DNA of 24,463 nucleotides from a virus: the IMG/VR virus record IMGVR_UViG_3300030104_002237, positions 1 to 24,463 of that record; one strand, 5' to 3'. Below, piece by piece: positions 15,827-23,340 of this stretch. The notes under the pieces were generated by a model. That model was not told the origin of the DNA, searched no databases, and saw only the letters and a program-made list of their open reading frames with translations. Position numbers and translations under genes: made by a program. Numbering within the stretch: the stretch's first letter is position 1; the number at the start of each line of letters is the position of its first letter.

Positions 15827-16921
15827 TTATCCTAAGTTATTTAAAATTGATTGTATGTTAGCAAAATCAAATGGAGTATATCCTTTGAATGGTTGTGGTG
15901 TAGGTGTTGCTTCCATAGCTGGTATACTATTTCTACCTCTTGGAGTCATAGCACCACCAAAACCAATGCTTGCTTGTAATTCTTGAACTGCTTGTTGTGT
16001 TTCTTCCGGAGTCAATCTGATAGGAGGTAAACCAGCATTTATTCTTTCTTGCTCTCGCATTGCATCAAACTCGGCTTGTCTAGCTTCTCTATCTATATCG
16101 TATTGACCTGACTCAGTATATTCATTGCGACCAGACTCGAAAGAAGAACCAGCACCGCCATAAAGAACATTCATCGCTGCAGCTTTTTCTCTCGCTATTG
16201 CTGCATTATCCATTGCGTTAGTTTGAGCCGAACCTTGTCGTACTGTTTTACCACCCCCGCCACCTTGTTTTGCCAATTTAAATGGAGATTGACTTGCACC
16301 ACCAACCTGTCTTTCTTTTAATTCTGCTTTTAACCTATCAACCATTGCATCTTTCATTTTTTGCTCTTGGCTTCCACCAAGAAAACTTTTTATCTCAGAT
16401 AACACAGAAGAATCTGTTGCTTCGTTGTAGGCATCCACTCCCCTTGCTGCATCTAAAGCCGTTTCCATGCCATCATATAGGTTAGTTAGTGCCATTTGAC
16501 TTGCAATAGAACTTGGATCACTTTGATTGAAAGGGTTTGCGTAATTTGTAAATTCTTTTTCTCCGATAGGAAATGTGTTTGGCGCACTTATTGGCATAGG
16601 CGCTCCAAGCCCCATTGATGCACCCGTACCAACGTCAGTTGAATACATAGCGGATGTAGGATTAGCTAAAGAGTCTGAGAGTTGAGCGTTCAATGCTGCA
16701 AATGGATCGACACGCTGAAAATCTTCTAAGGTAGCTGGCATGGGAGTTGGCATTGGTACTGGCATAGGAGGTGGTGCTAAACCATCAGCCATGTAACCCA
16801 TTGGAAATTCGCTAGAATAACTAACTCCCGGAGCTATCATGCCTGGAACATTTTCACCACCCGCTACTGATAACGCATATTCTAGTCCTGATGTAAAATT
16901 GGGATCGTATTGTATTGCCAT
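15827..16921 (-). CDS. Hypothetical late protein with Pro/Met-rich segment (364 aa)
   Basis: Family not recognised. Residues about 48-62 are Pro/Met-rich (APPPMPVPMPTPMP); residues 60-160 look flexible and Gly/Ala/Ser/Pro-rich; a charged helical part follows (AMVDRLKAELKERQVGG), then a Gly/Lys/Gln stretch and a helix with PEETQQAVQELQASIGF. The composition suggests an unstructured or virion-internal protein. It lies between the lysis genes and the scaffold, where a head-associated protein would be expected. Only position supports that idea. Confidence 0.5.
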   Translation of the reverse strand: MAIQYDPNFTSGLEYALSVAGGENVPGMIAPGVSYSSEFPMGYMADGLAPPPMPVPMPTPMPATLEDFQRVDPFAALNAQLSDSLANPTSAMYSTDVGTGASMGLGAPMPISAPNTFPIGEKEFTNYANPFNQSDPSSIASQMALTNLYDGMETALDAARGVDAYNEATDSSVLSEIKSFLGGSQEQKMKDAMVDRLKAELKERQVGGASQSPFKLAKQGGGGGKTVRQGSAQTNAMDNAAIAREKAAAMNVLYGGAGSSFESGRNEYTESGQYDIDREARQAEFDAMREQERINAGLPPIRLTPEETQQAVQELQASIGFGGAMTPRGRNSIPAMEATPTPQPFKGYTPFDFANIQSILNNLG

Positions 16922-16932
16922 TCTTATTCCTT

Positions 16933-17172
16933 CTATCTTGAAATTAATCTATCTATTTTTGATTCTAAATTATCTAATCGAGCAAATAATCTTTCCATAT
17001 CTTCTAGTAAGTCCACTTTGGTTACATATTTGCTTGGTAATTCTTCTCTGGTTTTATTTAATAAGATATCAATTCTTTTCATCTCTGCTGCGTTTGCTCT
17101 AATTCCATATATTAATGGTGCGTACACTAGAGTTAAAATAACATTCCAGAGAAAAAAAGCATTGATTTCCAT
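16933..17172 (-). CDS. Small membrane protein with coiled coil, lysis-associated
   Basis: One hydrophobic helix at residues 5-24 (AFFLWNVILTLVYAPLIYGI) is followed by a heptad-like amphipathic helix (RIDILLNKTREELPS, DLLEDMERLFARLDNLESKIDRLI). The gene lies directly after the peptidase gene, which itself follows the 3TM holin. This single-pass protein could be a second holin or antiholin, or a spanin-like inner-membrane partner, though no outer-membrane lipoprotein gene is visible. Assignment rests on topology and position. Confidence 0.55.
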   Translation of the reverse strand: MEINAFFLWNVILTLVYAPLIYGIRANAAEMKRIDILLNKTREELPSKYVTKVDLLEDMERLFARLDNLESKIDRLISR

Positions 17173-17175
17173 ATC

Positions 17176-17565
17176 TTAATAACTCCATATATGTGGGCGA
17201 GGTCTGCCATCTTTTTGTTCCGAAACATCCAGATGAATAAAACGCCCAGCTCCTTTTTGTTTAATACCAATGCCAGATATATCTTTTGACATTGCTACTT
17301 GTACTAATTTATACGCTTTGGCATGAGAGCAACTTATATCTGCTGCTAACCCTTCTGCATGAGCGCCCGCTTTAGATTTTCTTTTTTCTATCGGATGCTC
17401 ACTACATCTATAACCAGATGTAATGATAAATGGAAAGCCTACCTCTTGTCTAATATCTTGCACCATAGCAACTATGCTTTCTTGGATGCCCTCTTTACCG
17501 CAATGCTGACAAGCAAATTCTTTGGCTTTAAAGTTCGGGTATTTATCCCAATCAATATTAGACAT
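17176..17565 (-). CDS. M15-family peptidase endolysin
   Basis: A 129-aa zinc peptidase of the M15 (Peptidase_M15_3) group, expected to cleave the peptide part of peptidoglycan at the end of infection. The conserved blocks are FIITSGYRCSEHP (46-58), GAHAEGLAADI (67-77) and RFIHLDV (108-114). Zn ligands are likely H69, D76 and H111, with D113 close by. Two Cys (C19, C22) in an N-terminal CQHCG may bind a second metal or be incidental. No signal peptide or signal anchor is evident, so export would depend on the holin at 17568-18041. Confidence 0.88.
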   Translation of the reverse strand: MSNIDWDKYPNFKAKEFACQHCGKEGIQESIVAMVQDIRQEVGFPFIITSGYRCSEHPIEKRKSKAGAHAEGLAADISCSHAKAYKLVQVAMSKDISGIGIKQKGAGRFIHLDVSEQKDGRPRPHIWSY

Positions 17566-17567
17566 AC

Positions 17568-18041
17568 TTATTTGTCCTTGTTACTTGAACCAAAGTAAAA
17601 GCTAACAACTGCTGATGCGATTCCTGACATATAACCAAGAATTAACATAACGATATCATCGCTAGTATCTTCGATTGGATAAATGGTAACTAGAAAAATA
17701 TAACCGATAAAACCACCCAATGTTAATGTACCTAAAAAACGCGGAGTCCAATCTGCGCTAAATTTATTTCTTGCATCTTGGATATCTGCTGTTTCTAAAG
17801 CATAGACATCAATATCCATTTGCTTCATTTGTTTTTCAAATTCTTTTTCAGCCGTTTTTAATTTTAGAAGTTGTTCTGGCGTTGCTTGTTGAATGGCTTG
17901 CTCAATCTTTTTGGGAACTGGTTCTACGCCTAATGCTTCGGCAACTACGTTAGCAGCCAAACCGCCAACTGGCCCACCAATGGCTGTACCAATGGTCGGT
18001 GCTAATGCGCCTATAAGTTTTTTTATGCTTTTAAATTTCAT
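17568..18041 (-). CDS. Holin, 3TM superfamily
   Basis: The 157-aa protein matches the phage Holin_3TM pattern: an N-terminal Gly/Ala-rich hydrophobic stretch (ALAPTIGTAIGGPVGGLAANVV, about 12-33), a charged helix EQAIQQATPEQLLKLKTAEKEFE, then two membrane helices (about 102-121 and 129-150). It should form the inner-membrane lesion that releases the M15 endolysin encoded immediately downstream. The start overlaps the stop of the small basic gene at 18041 (TAATG), so the lysis genes appear coupled to the tiny-gene cluster. The C-terminus is polar (GSSNKDK). Confidence 0.8.
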   Translation of the reverse strand: MKFKSIKKLIGALAPTIGTAIGGPVGGLAANVVAEALGVEPVPKKIEQAIQQATPEQLLKLKTAEKEFEKQMKQMDIDVYALETADIQDARNKFSADWTPRFLGTLTLGGFIGYIFLVTIYPIEDTSDDIVMLILGYMSGIASAVVSFYFGSSNKDK

Positions 18042-18235
18042 TATACACCCACTTTTTTCATTGCTATTTTATGTGATTCACCAAAAGTAGAGCCTTGATT
18101 CATTGCGGTTACCATGCTTTTAAGATGTTTAGCTGTGTGGTGCTGTGAATGTCTTGACATGGCATTTTGTTGTCTTGTATTTAAAGAAGAAACATTGACC
18201 CCTTTAATTTTTTTAGCTTTACTTTTGGTTTTCAT
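18041..18235 (-). CDS. Small basic His/Lys-rich protein (64 aa)
   Basis: Family not named. The protein starts with a lysine-rich stretch (KTKSKAKKIKG), then NTRQQNAMSRHSQHHTAKHLKSM, and ends with a Ser/Gly/Lys segment; its net charge is strongly positive. It starts three bases after the stop of the 19-codon gene at 18239 and has no good ribosome site of its own, suggesting re-initiation after that gene. Nucleic-acid or membrane binding is a guess from charge. Confidence 0.6.
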   Translation of the reverse strand: MKTKSKAKKIKGVNVSSLNTRQQNAMSRHSQHHTAKHLKSMVTAMNQGSTFGESHKIAMKKVGV

Positions 18236-18238
18236 TTT

Positions 18239-18298
18239 TTAGTACCCGTAAGGTTTTTTTGTTTTTTTAGATGATTTTTTCTTTCTTTTGTTAGGCAT
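18239..18298 (-). CDS. Very small Lys-rich protein (19 aa)
   Basis: Translation from the ATG at 18298 gives MPNKRKKKSSKKTKKPYGY and a TAA stop, so 10 of 19 residues are Lys or Arg and it ends in PYGY. Similar tiny Lys-rich proteins ending in YGY occur in many podoviruses. The start overlaps the end of the 50-aa gene by 8 bases. No ribosome site is seen; it may be translated by coupling. It is short enough that most automated gene callers would omit it. Confidence 0.5.
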   Translation of the reverse strand: MPNKRKKKSSKKTKKPYGY

Positions 18299-18443
18299 TT
18301 TTAGTTTTCCTTTTCTTTTTCTTTTTCTTTTTCTTAAATCCGGCTTTCATATTATCGTAGGCTTTTTTTGATATCGTTGTTTTTTTCTTGGTTCTACTTG
18401 TTCCAGCTTTTCTTCTTTTGTTAATGTTTCTGTATAACGACAT
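18291..18443 (-). CDS. Small Lys-rich protein (50 aa)
   Basis: From the ATG at 18443 the frame gives MSLYRNINKRRKAG, then KKAYDNMKAGFK and a run of eight lysines before RKTKNA. An AAGGAG at 18449-18454 lies five bases before the start, the best ribosome site in this cluster. The beginning (MSLYRNI) resembles small basic phage proteins known from other podoviruses. The lysine run is encoded by alternating AAA and AAG codons (18305-18336 on the + strand is a pyrimidine tract), a place where ribosomes could slip. Function is unknown; DNA binding is possible from charge. Confidence 0.6.
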   Translation of the reverse strand: MSLYRNINKRRKAGTSRTKKKTTISKKAYDNMKAGFKKKKKKKKRKTKNA

Positions 18444-18452
18444 AGTATCTCC

Positions 18453-18701
18453 TTACCAGTTTTTGCAAGACCAGTATCTTGCGGTGAGTTTATCTTTAGC
18501 TGTATCGCATTTGTGTCTTGCTCTGAATGATTTACGTCTGGCTGGCTGATTTTTCTTGATCCTCATATTGGGATCACCAAAACGAACTAATCTTACTGTT
18601 TCACCTTTTTTTGCCAATACCGCAAACTTCTTATTTTTACCCGGTGTTCTTTTTGGTTTGTTGTAACCGCTAAATCTTTCGCCTCGATAAGTTATTGCCA
18701 T
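18453..18701 (-). CDS. Conserved small phage protein, DUF5872-like (82 aa)
   Basis: The sequence AITYRGERFSGYNKPKRTPGK, AVLAKKGETVRLVRFGDPNM and RRKSFRARHKC...ARYWSCKNW matches a small conserved family seen near portal genes of many podoviruses. The fold is probably a small beta sheet with a basic, Trp-containing end. Two Cys lie near the C-terminus (C66, C80 approx.). Its position between portal and holin genes is typical for the family. No biochemical role is known to me. Its stop codon overlaps the ribosome site of the next tiny gene. Confidence 0.7.
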   Translation of the reverse strand: MAITYRGERFSGYNKPKRTPGKNKKFAVLAKKGETVRLVRFGDPNMRIKKNQPARRKSFRARHKCDTAKDKLTARYWSCKNW

Positions 18702-18703
18702 AA

Positions 18704-18886
18704 TTAATGAATCCTATTTTCTTCTACATTCAAAATTTCTGAATCGCGGTCAATTCTACCCATAAACATAAACATCATTGTATTCATTGCTTCTTCTTGC
18801 GAATCAGCCGGAATATCTGTTCCTGTAAATATTTCATCACCTTCCACAACTTCTATTGTGTAAAGTTTAGTTTGTTTGCCTTCCAT
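18704..18886 (-). CDS. Small acidic late protein (60 aa)
   Basis: Family not recognised. It is acidic, with a possible beta strand (KLYTIEVVEGDEIFTG) followed by a helix (DSQEEAMNTMMFMFMGRI) containing several Met residues. AAGGA lies about ten bases before the ATG, and the start lies inside the end of the portal gene (20-base overlap). The acidic nature contrasts with the very basic proteins that follow, which could suggest a binding partner; that is inference. Confidence 0.55.
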   Translation of the reverse strand: MEGKQTKLYTIEVVEGDEIFTGTDIPADSQEEAMNTMMFMFMGRIDRDSEILNVEENRIH

Positions 18887-21002
18887 TGTTAAATAATCCT
18901 TGCGACTGAGTTTTTGCTATTTGTCGTAGCGTTTCTCTGTCACGTTCCATTAGCGCATTAATTTCTGCCACATTAATTTGCGCACCATATTTAGCGTTAA
19001 GTTCAGCAGCTTTTAATCTAATGTTAGCTTCTGCTTTATCTCTATCTCTATCGTCATCCATTATTATTTTCATGCGATCTGTTTCAGCATCAATCACCGC
19101 TTTTTGCGATTGTACTTGTGCTTTTTGTATTTCTGCTTGAGCTAACAATTCTGCTGGATCAGGTTTTTGCTGTTCTGGTTGCGGAGGCATTGGCGGTATT
19201 TGTGTGTTAATAAACGCTTGTGCATCCTTAAACCCAGCCATTTCAATGATTTTTGTTAATGTGTTCGAGTATTGCTGTAAGCTAACCAATGGATTGTTCG
19301 GCCCCATTGTTTGTAGTATTTGCTCTTGTTTATTAGATAGTTGAGCCAGTATGCCCGCTTTTTCTTCATCACTTGATTTACTGATAGATACATTAACTAC
19401 CATATCTTTATCGGCATCCCAATAACGCGGATCAACTGTTATAAACTCATTGTTCAAACGATATACTGATTGTGCATCCTGATGTTTAATGACTAAACCA
19501 TTAACCAATTTAAACAGTTGTTGCATCCCACCTTCTGCAAAATGACGGCAAATTAATTCTATTCGACCTTGCGCACCTGACATAGTAGCTGCTACCGCAG
19601 ACTTGGTAGAGGATTGAAGTGCATCAGCGTTCAAACCAGCCGATGCTTTAGAAACTCCAGTCCTATTTTCTTTGGCATCATCCAAATATCCCAACACGGG
19701 GAACGCTTCTTTACCAACAAACGGCACGGCAAAAGGCTGTACCATACCAGGCGCTCTCATTCTAATCGGTTGACCAATATCAGTATTCAGTACGTCATCA
19801 ATATTAACTTGTCCTTCCACGACACCCATTCTTGGGAAAATGGCATGACCAAGTGAATCTAACGTATCACGCATAATTTGTGATTTAGCTGCTTGTATTG
19901 GTTTTAAGTAATCTGCGGGGCAACTGCCAATAGAGGTATGTGGTTCTGGATCAGGACAGAACATAACAATCGGTAAGTCATCCCATGCTTCACAATTTAT
20001 AATATTTACGCCATTACCAATGGTGCAAACTCTGACTCTTTCAGCTATGCCGTCATCGTCTAAGTCATAAAAACAGTAATGCTCGATATACAATACTTCT
20101 TTGCCGTATTCACCACTAGCACTAGGGTACATATTATCGGCAACGGGGTTTCTAGCTTCACGTTCCGTATAAGTATCAGCATCAAAAGCCGATCCTGAAC
20201 CCGCGTATTCTTCTATTTCATCTCGGTCATAACCCATAGCGACCAAATCAGAAACACTTTTAACCATGCGGTGTGCTATGTAAGGAGATGATTCAAAACT
20301 TCTTGCATCTCTTGAGATTAACACTTCTTCTGGCGGTACAGCTTCGATGCAGACTTGGTTTTTATTTTTTACGCGCCTGATGGTTAAGTCATAACTCGCG
20401 GGTGACTCTTGAGTTATTTCTTCGCCAGTTTCAGGGTTCATCATGGTCATAGACTCCATCTTCACCGCTTCTTTTACAACTTCCACATCGGGATCAAGGA
20501 TTAATGCTTGATAAGAGGCGGGATCAATGTCGGTATATTCATGCGTAGTCGCACTCATTGAGTCATCCCAAAACGCCTTAACAAATCCTGACTTTCTTAC
20601 GAGCGCATCTTTAAACGCATCGTAAAGAATTTTAAAACCGGGGTTCTTTTGTTGAACAATGTAATTAATATAATTGGTTTGTTGTTCGGCAACTGTAATA
20701 TCTTCTGGGCCAGTCGGTAAAAACTCGACTACTTTTTTAGTACCAAAGAAAGTACGCATGATAGACGGCAACATAAATAAAATACTATCTCGAACATCAG
20801 TCGATACAAACTCTGACTGTAAATCACTTGTACCATCTGGTTCGCTACCAAGATAGTATTCGGTGCTTTCTGCGCGTTCTTGACCGATTTGCCCGATGTA
20901 ATCCTCTGCATCGTTCAATTCTGATTTAAGAATACCTTGTAAATTATCGTAATGTTTTTCTTTTGACTCTTTGTGTTGCTTATCTTTTTTATCGTATTTC
21001 AT
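18867..21002 (-). CDS. Portal protein, P22-like
   Basis: A 711-aa protein, in the length range of P22 portal (about 725 aa). The N-terminal part has a helical segment with EDYIGQIGQERAESTEYYLG, then FVSTDVRDSILFMLPSIMRTFFG, the common start of the portal wing. SYDLTIRRVKNK, VPPEEVLISRDA and KSQIMRDTLDSLG are also typical. From about residue 600 the sequence becomes Gln/Ala/Asp-rich and helical (KAQVQSQKAVIDAETDRMK and later), matching the long helical barrel of P22 portals. The protein should form the dodecameric DNA gate, binding terminase outside and the adaptor at the tail. It follows the terminase gene by three bases. Confidence 0.88.
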   Translation of the reverse strand: MKYDKKDKQHKESKEKHYDNLQGILKSELNDAEDYIGQIGQERAESTEYYLGSEPDGTSDLQSEFVSTDVRDSILFMLPSIMRTFFGTKKVVEFLPTGPEDITVAEQQTNYINYIVQQKNPGFKILYDAFKDALVRKSGFVKAFWDDSMSATTHEYTDIDPASYQALILDPDVEVVKEAVKMESMTMMNPETGEEITQESPASYDLTIRRVKNKNQVCIEAVPPEEVLISRDARSFESSPYIAHRMVKSVSDLVAMGYDRDEIEEYAGSGSAFDADTYTEREARNPVADNMYPSASGEYGKEVLYIEHYCFYDLDDDGIAERVRVCTIGNGVNIINCEAWDDLPIVMFCPDPEPHTSIGSCPADYLKPIQAAKSQIMRDTLDSLGHAIFPRMGVVEGQVNIDDVLNTDIGQPIRMRAPGMVQPFAVPFVGKEAFPVLGYLDDAKENRTGVSKASAGLNADALQSSTKSAVAATMSGAQGRIELICRHFAEGGMQQLFKLVNGLVIKHQDAQSVYRLNNEFITVDPRYWDADKDMVVNVSISKSSDEEKAGILAQLSNKQEQILQTMGPNNPLVSLQQYSNTLTKIIEMAGFKDAQAFINTQIPPMPPQPEQQKPDPAELLAQAEIQKAQVQSQKAVIDAETDRMKIIMDDDRDRDKAEANIRLKAAELNAKYGAQINVAEINALMERDRETLRQIAKTQSQGLFNNGRQTN

Positions 21003-21005
21003 AAA

Positions 21006-22538
21006 TTACCCAACTCTTAAAATTCTTGACTGTAATGGTTTCTTGAAATTATACCCCATAAATGATTGACTTCCACTAAATGAAGCTGCAGCACTCGCCA
21101 TAGTCAATGCAAGTGCATCTGCTCTATCGGGTGATTTGATACCTCGTTTTTTCATTTCTTCTTTTGACTCAAGTTTTATTTTTCCGGTCGAGGTATATTT
21201 ATAAATTGGCGCAGCCAGTTCTGCCACCAGTTCATCGTCATTTGGTAAGCGACAATCTCTTTGTGCTAACCAATCTTTTATTGCAAACCAAAGTTCGGCT
21301 CGTAAGTTTAAAAAATTCTTCTTGGTAGATGGGGCTTCTGCCACATTAACACCTCTTACTGGTAAATTCTGTTCTGCTAATCTGTCAACAACCCCGCTAC
21401 CCAGTCCAATAACATCCACCAACACTTCTTGGGGCTTAGTCATCATCGTTTCATTATCATACTTGTTTTTTACCGCCCCGCAAAGTTGCATTAAATCCAT
21501 AGAATTAAAAGTTTTAATTTCAAGTACAGTATTCCCTTGTCTAACGCATAGCGCAGAATTATCTCCACCGAAACGCGCTACATCTAAACCCCATACAATT
21601 GGTGCGGAAGCACTTATTGATACATCTCGATCTACGGCTGCGCGAACTAAATCCATTGGTATAACTGTATCGTCATCCGCACTTGGAAATTCACCCAATA
21701 CTTCTACCCTGGCAACAGTAGAATTTTCTCCGTATTGCTCAAGCATGGTTTGAAAGAGTTTTTGATCCGTACCTTCCACAGTCCGGCTGTCTATTTGCTC
21801 GTTATGCCAGTATTTGCGCTTGGAGTGAAAGCTATCGTAGAACGGGCCGGTGTTTCTGCGAGGGTTGGAGAAGGTAAACCAATACCGATGCGCGGTAGGT
21901 TCGGAGAAAAATCCCTCTGATACGGAATAAATAGGTGCGGGAATACCTGATGCTTCATCCATGATTAAACAAACACCATAAGATGAGTGAATACCAGCGA
22001 AAGCATCTGGGTTTTCTTCTGACCAAAGTTGGGCTTGCGCATAGTAGTAACCCGTATCTATTTGTAAATCTCTGATAAGGGCTTCTTCAAACCATGGCGC
22101 TGGTTTAACTGTGGTAGCGGTTTTATTAAACCAATGTGAGTTAATGGCAAGCGTAATCCATTTACCGAGTTCAGCCCAAGTTCTTGAGCGTAACTGCTGT
22201 TCGGTGTTAGCGGTAACAATAATGGTTGCACCAAGCCGGGTTGAGAGCATCCAAAGTATTAACCAAGCAACTAAAGCTGATTTGCCGATACCACGACCGG
22301 AGGCGACCGCTAGTCTAAACATCTCTGGTAAGTCTATGGTCTGGTTGCGTTGGATGTGAATTGCAATATCTCGCAAAATTTTTTCTTGCCACTTTCTTGG
22401 GCCAGTAAAATCTTCAAGGGGGGTGTTCTTTTGCCCCCAAGGGAAGGCGAACTTAACAAAGTTTAATGGATCGTCTTTAATATTGAGTGACCAAAGCTCG
22501 GTCATCAGTTGTTTTTCTTGCTCTGCCCCGTATTTCAT
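21006..22538 (-). CDS. terL: Terminase large subunit
   Basis: The ATPase-nuclease that packages phage DNA. In the 528-codon frame from 22592, Walker A is ASGRGIGKS (97-105), Walker B is VCLIMDE (207-213) and the coupling motif is FTFSNP (239-244). The nuclease domain has D337 (GLDVARFGGD), D393 (LVDVIGLGSG) and D489/D492 (SPDRADAL). I chose the ATG at 22538 because the 18 residues before it do not look like the family and are encoded by an inverted repeat; proteins of this type usually begin shortly before ELWSLNIKDDPLNFVKFAFPWG. Neither start has a clear ribosome site, so the longer 22592 start remains possible. Confidence 0.92.
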   Translation of the reverse strand: MKYGAEQEKQLMTELWSLNIKDDPLNFVKFAFPWGQKNTPLEDFTGPRKWQEKILRDIAIHIQRNQTIDLPEMFRLAVASGRGIGKSALVAWLILWMLSTRLGATIIVTANTEQQLRSRTWAELGKWITLAINSHWFNKTATTVKPAPWFEEALIRDLQIDTGYYYAQAQLWSEENPDAFAGIHSSYGVCLIMDEASGIPAPIYSVSEGFFSEPTAHRYWFTFSNPRRNTGPFYDSFHSKRKYWHNEQIDSRTVEGTDQKLFQTMLEQYGENSTVARVEVLGEFPSADDDTVIPMDLVRAAVDRDVSISASAPIVWGLDVARFGGDNSALCVRQGNTVLEIKTFNSMDLMQLCGAVKNKYDNETMMTKPQEVLVDVIGLGSGVVDRLAEQNLPVRGVNVAEAPSTKKNFLNLRAELWFAIKDWLAQRDCRLPNDDELVAELAAPIYKYTSTGKIKLESKEEMKKRGIKSPDRADALALTMASAAASFSGSQSFMGYNFKKPLQSRILRVG

Positions 22539-22549
22539 AGCGATTAAAA

Positions 22550-22593
22550 GATGCGCCCGTCTACGGGAGAGAGGATATAAAGACGAGCGCATC
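22550..22593 (-). promoter_or_regulatory. Inverted repeat in the terL leader
   Basis: Arms GATGCGCCCGTC (22550-22561) and GACGAGCGCATC (22582-22593) pair at 11 of 12 positions, with the remaining one a mismatch in DNA, and are 20 bases apart. In leftward RNA the second arm is followed by UUUUAAUCG and then, seven bases on, the terL ATG at 22538. It could act as an attenuator, hide the alternative ATG at 22592, or be a packaging recognition structure. Function is inferred. Confidence 0.45.
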
Positions 22594-22683
22594 CGTCAGA
22601 ATTAAAAAAATTTTTGCGCAACAGTTCTATAACTTGTACCCCGCGGTCGGGATTGAAGGGGGGGCAATTTTGGCTTATTTTGG
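22594..22683. other. GC-rich gap between terminase genes
   Basis: This gap has no gene. It contains a GC-rich island unusual in this AT-rich genome: CCGCGG (22641-22646) in CCCCGCGGTCGGG, and a run of seven G at 22658-22664. Packaging initiation sites often lie within or near terS, so this is a candidate, but no direct evidence is present. Confidence 0.3.
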
Positions 22684-23181
22684 TCATTTTTTGTCGGCTT
22701 TCTGATTAATCACCAGACCTTCCACCCTTATATTCTCTGGGTTTGAGGCGTGATTGATGGTCTTGTACTTTGCTGGTACTTGTTCGATTAGATTTTTTCT
22801 ATCGTTAATGATCTCAGCCAGGTTAACTGAATAATTTGTATTCGTTTCGGTTCTATCCTTCCACGCGCCCACATCATCGCCAGAACCCCTATTTTTAAGG
22901 AAAAATATCTGTGCGCTGACGTTGCCAGAGGTTGCTGAATCGAAAAGCGCATTAGATACATCAGCAACGGCCTTAACTTTTCCTTGTCTTAAAGTATCGC
23001 CAAAAATGACAGAATCTTTTTTTCTTCTGGTAATAGTACGCGGTGAAACCCCCAAACTATCAGCGATTGCCTTATCTGATAAACCAAGCCCGGCAAAATG
23101 TTTTATTTTCTCTAAGGTTTCTTTATCGCTTAAATCGATCTTTTTTCGCCCCCGTTTAGCGGGGACTTGCGCATCTTTCAT
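22684..23181 (-). CDS. terS: Terminase small subunit
   Basis: The 165-aa protein starts with a basic stretch (KRGRKKIDL) and then a helix-turn-helix: LEKIKHFAGLGLSDKAIADS and LGVSPRTITRRKKD (about 24-56), the expected DNA-binding part of a small terminase that recognises the packaging site. A helical segment with GKVKAVADVSNALFDSATSGNVSAQIFFLKNRG follows, characteristic of phage TerS and terminase-related HTH proteins, probably for oligomerisation. It is the first gene of the late operon and precedes terL, as expected. The C-terminus is polar and may contact TerL. Confidence 0.85.
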   Translation of the reverse strand: MKDAQVPAKRGRKKIDLSDKETLEKIKHFAGLGLSDKAIADSLGVSPRTITRRKKDSVIFGDTLRQGKVKAVADVSNALFDSATSGNVSAQIFFLKNRGSGDDVGAWKDRTETNTNYSVNLAEIINDRKNLIEQVPAKYKTINHASNPENIRVEGLVINQKADKK

Positions 23182-23214
23182 TGTTTTTCATCCCGTTTAT
23201 GAATTATTTAAGTG

Positions 23215-23260
23215 CCTCACAAGCCCCATTATATAACGTATTGAGCATAATTAGAACAAT
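23215..23260 (-). promoter_or_regulatory. Candidate leftward late promoter
   Basis: On the minus strand a consensus TATAAT (+ strand ATTATA, 23228-23233) lies about 47 bases before the terS ATG. No good -35 box is present at 17 bases; the nearest are TTCTAA (17 spacing) and TTGTTC (20 spacing). A host sigma-70 promoter needing an activator is possible. The next gene to the right is divergent, so this gap must contain the operon start. Confidence 0.45.
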
Positions 23261-23280
23261 CAATGAACATTATTAGTTGA

Positions 23281-23298
23281 TATGAGTACCTTATGAGT
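23281..23298 (+). repeat. Paired TATGAGT motif, possible operator
   Basis: TATGAGT at 23281-23287 and 23292-23298 are 11 bp apart, about one helical turn, in the divergent control gap upstream of the rightward gene. A near-consensus TTGATA (23277-23282) overlaps the first copy. This could be an operator for a phage regulator, but there are only two copies and the motif is AT-rich. Confidence 0.3.
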
Positions 23299-23316
23299 GC
23301 ATCATACTATTAACAC

Positions 23317-23332
23317 TAACCAAAAGAGAGGA
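23317..23332 (+). promoter_or_regulatory. Leader motif copy 1 with ribosome site
   Basis: TAACCAAAAGAGAGGA occurs here, eight bases before the ATG at 23341, and again unchanged at 23717-23732 before the ardA start. The GAGAGGA end serves as the ribosome site; the upstream TAACCAAAA part is not needed for that and is conserved too. Confidence 0.6.
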
Positions 23333-23340
23333 TAGGAAAA

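Noticed and set aside
21322-21753. 143-codon plus-strand frame inside terL
   Set aside because: Antisense to the conserved nuclease domain of terL; low-complexity Ser/Thr/Leu product typical of a shadow frame.
22922-23236. 104-codon plus-strand frame opposite terS
   Set aside because: Antisense to the terS HTH region and crosses the likely late promoter; no support.
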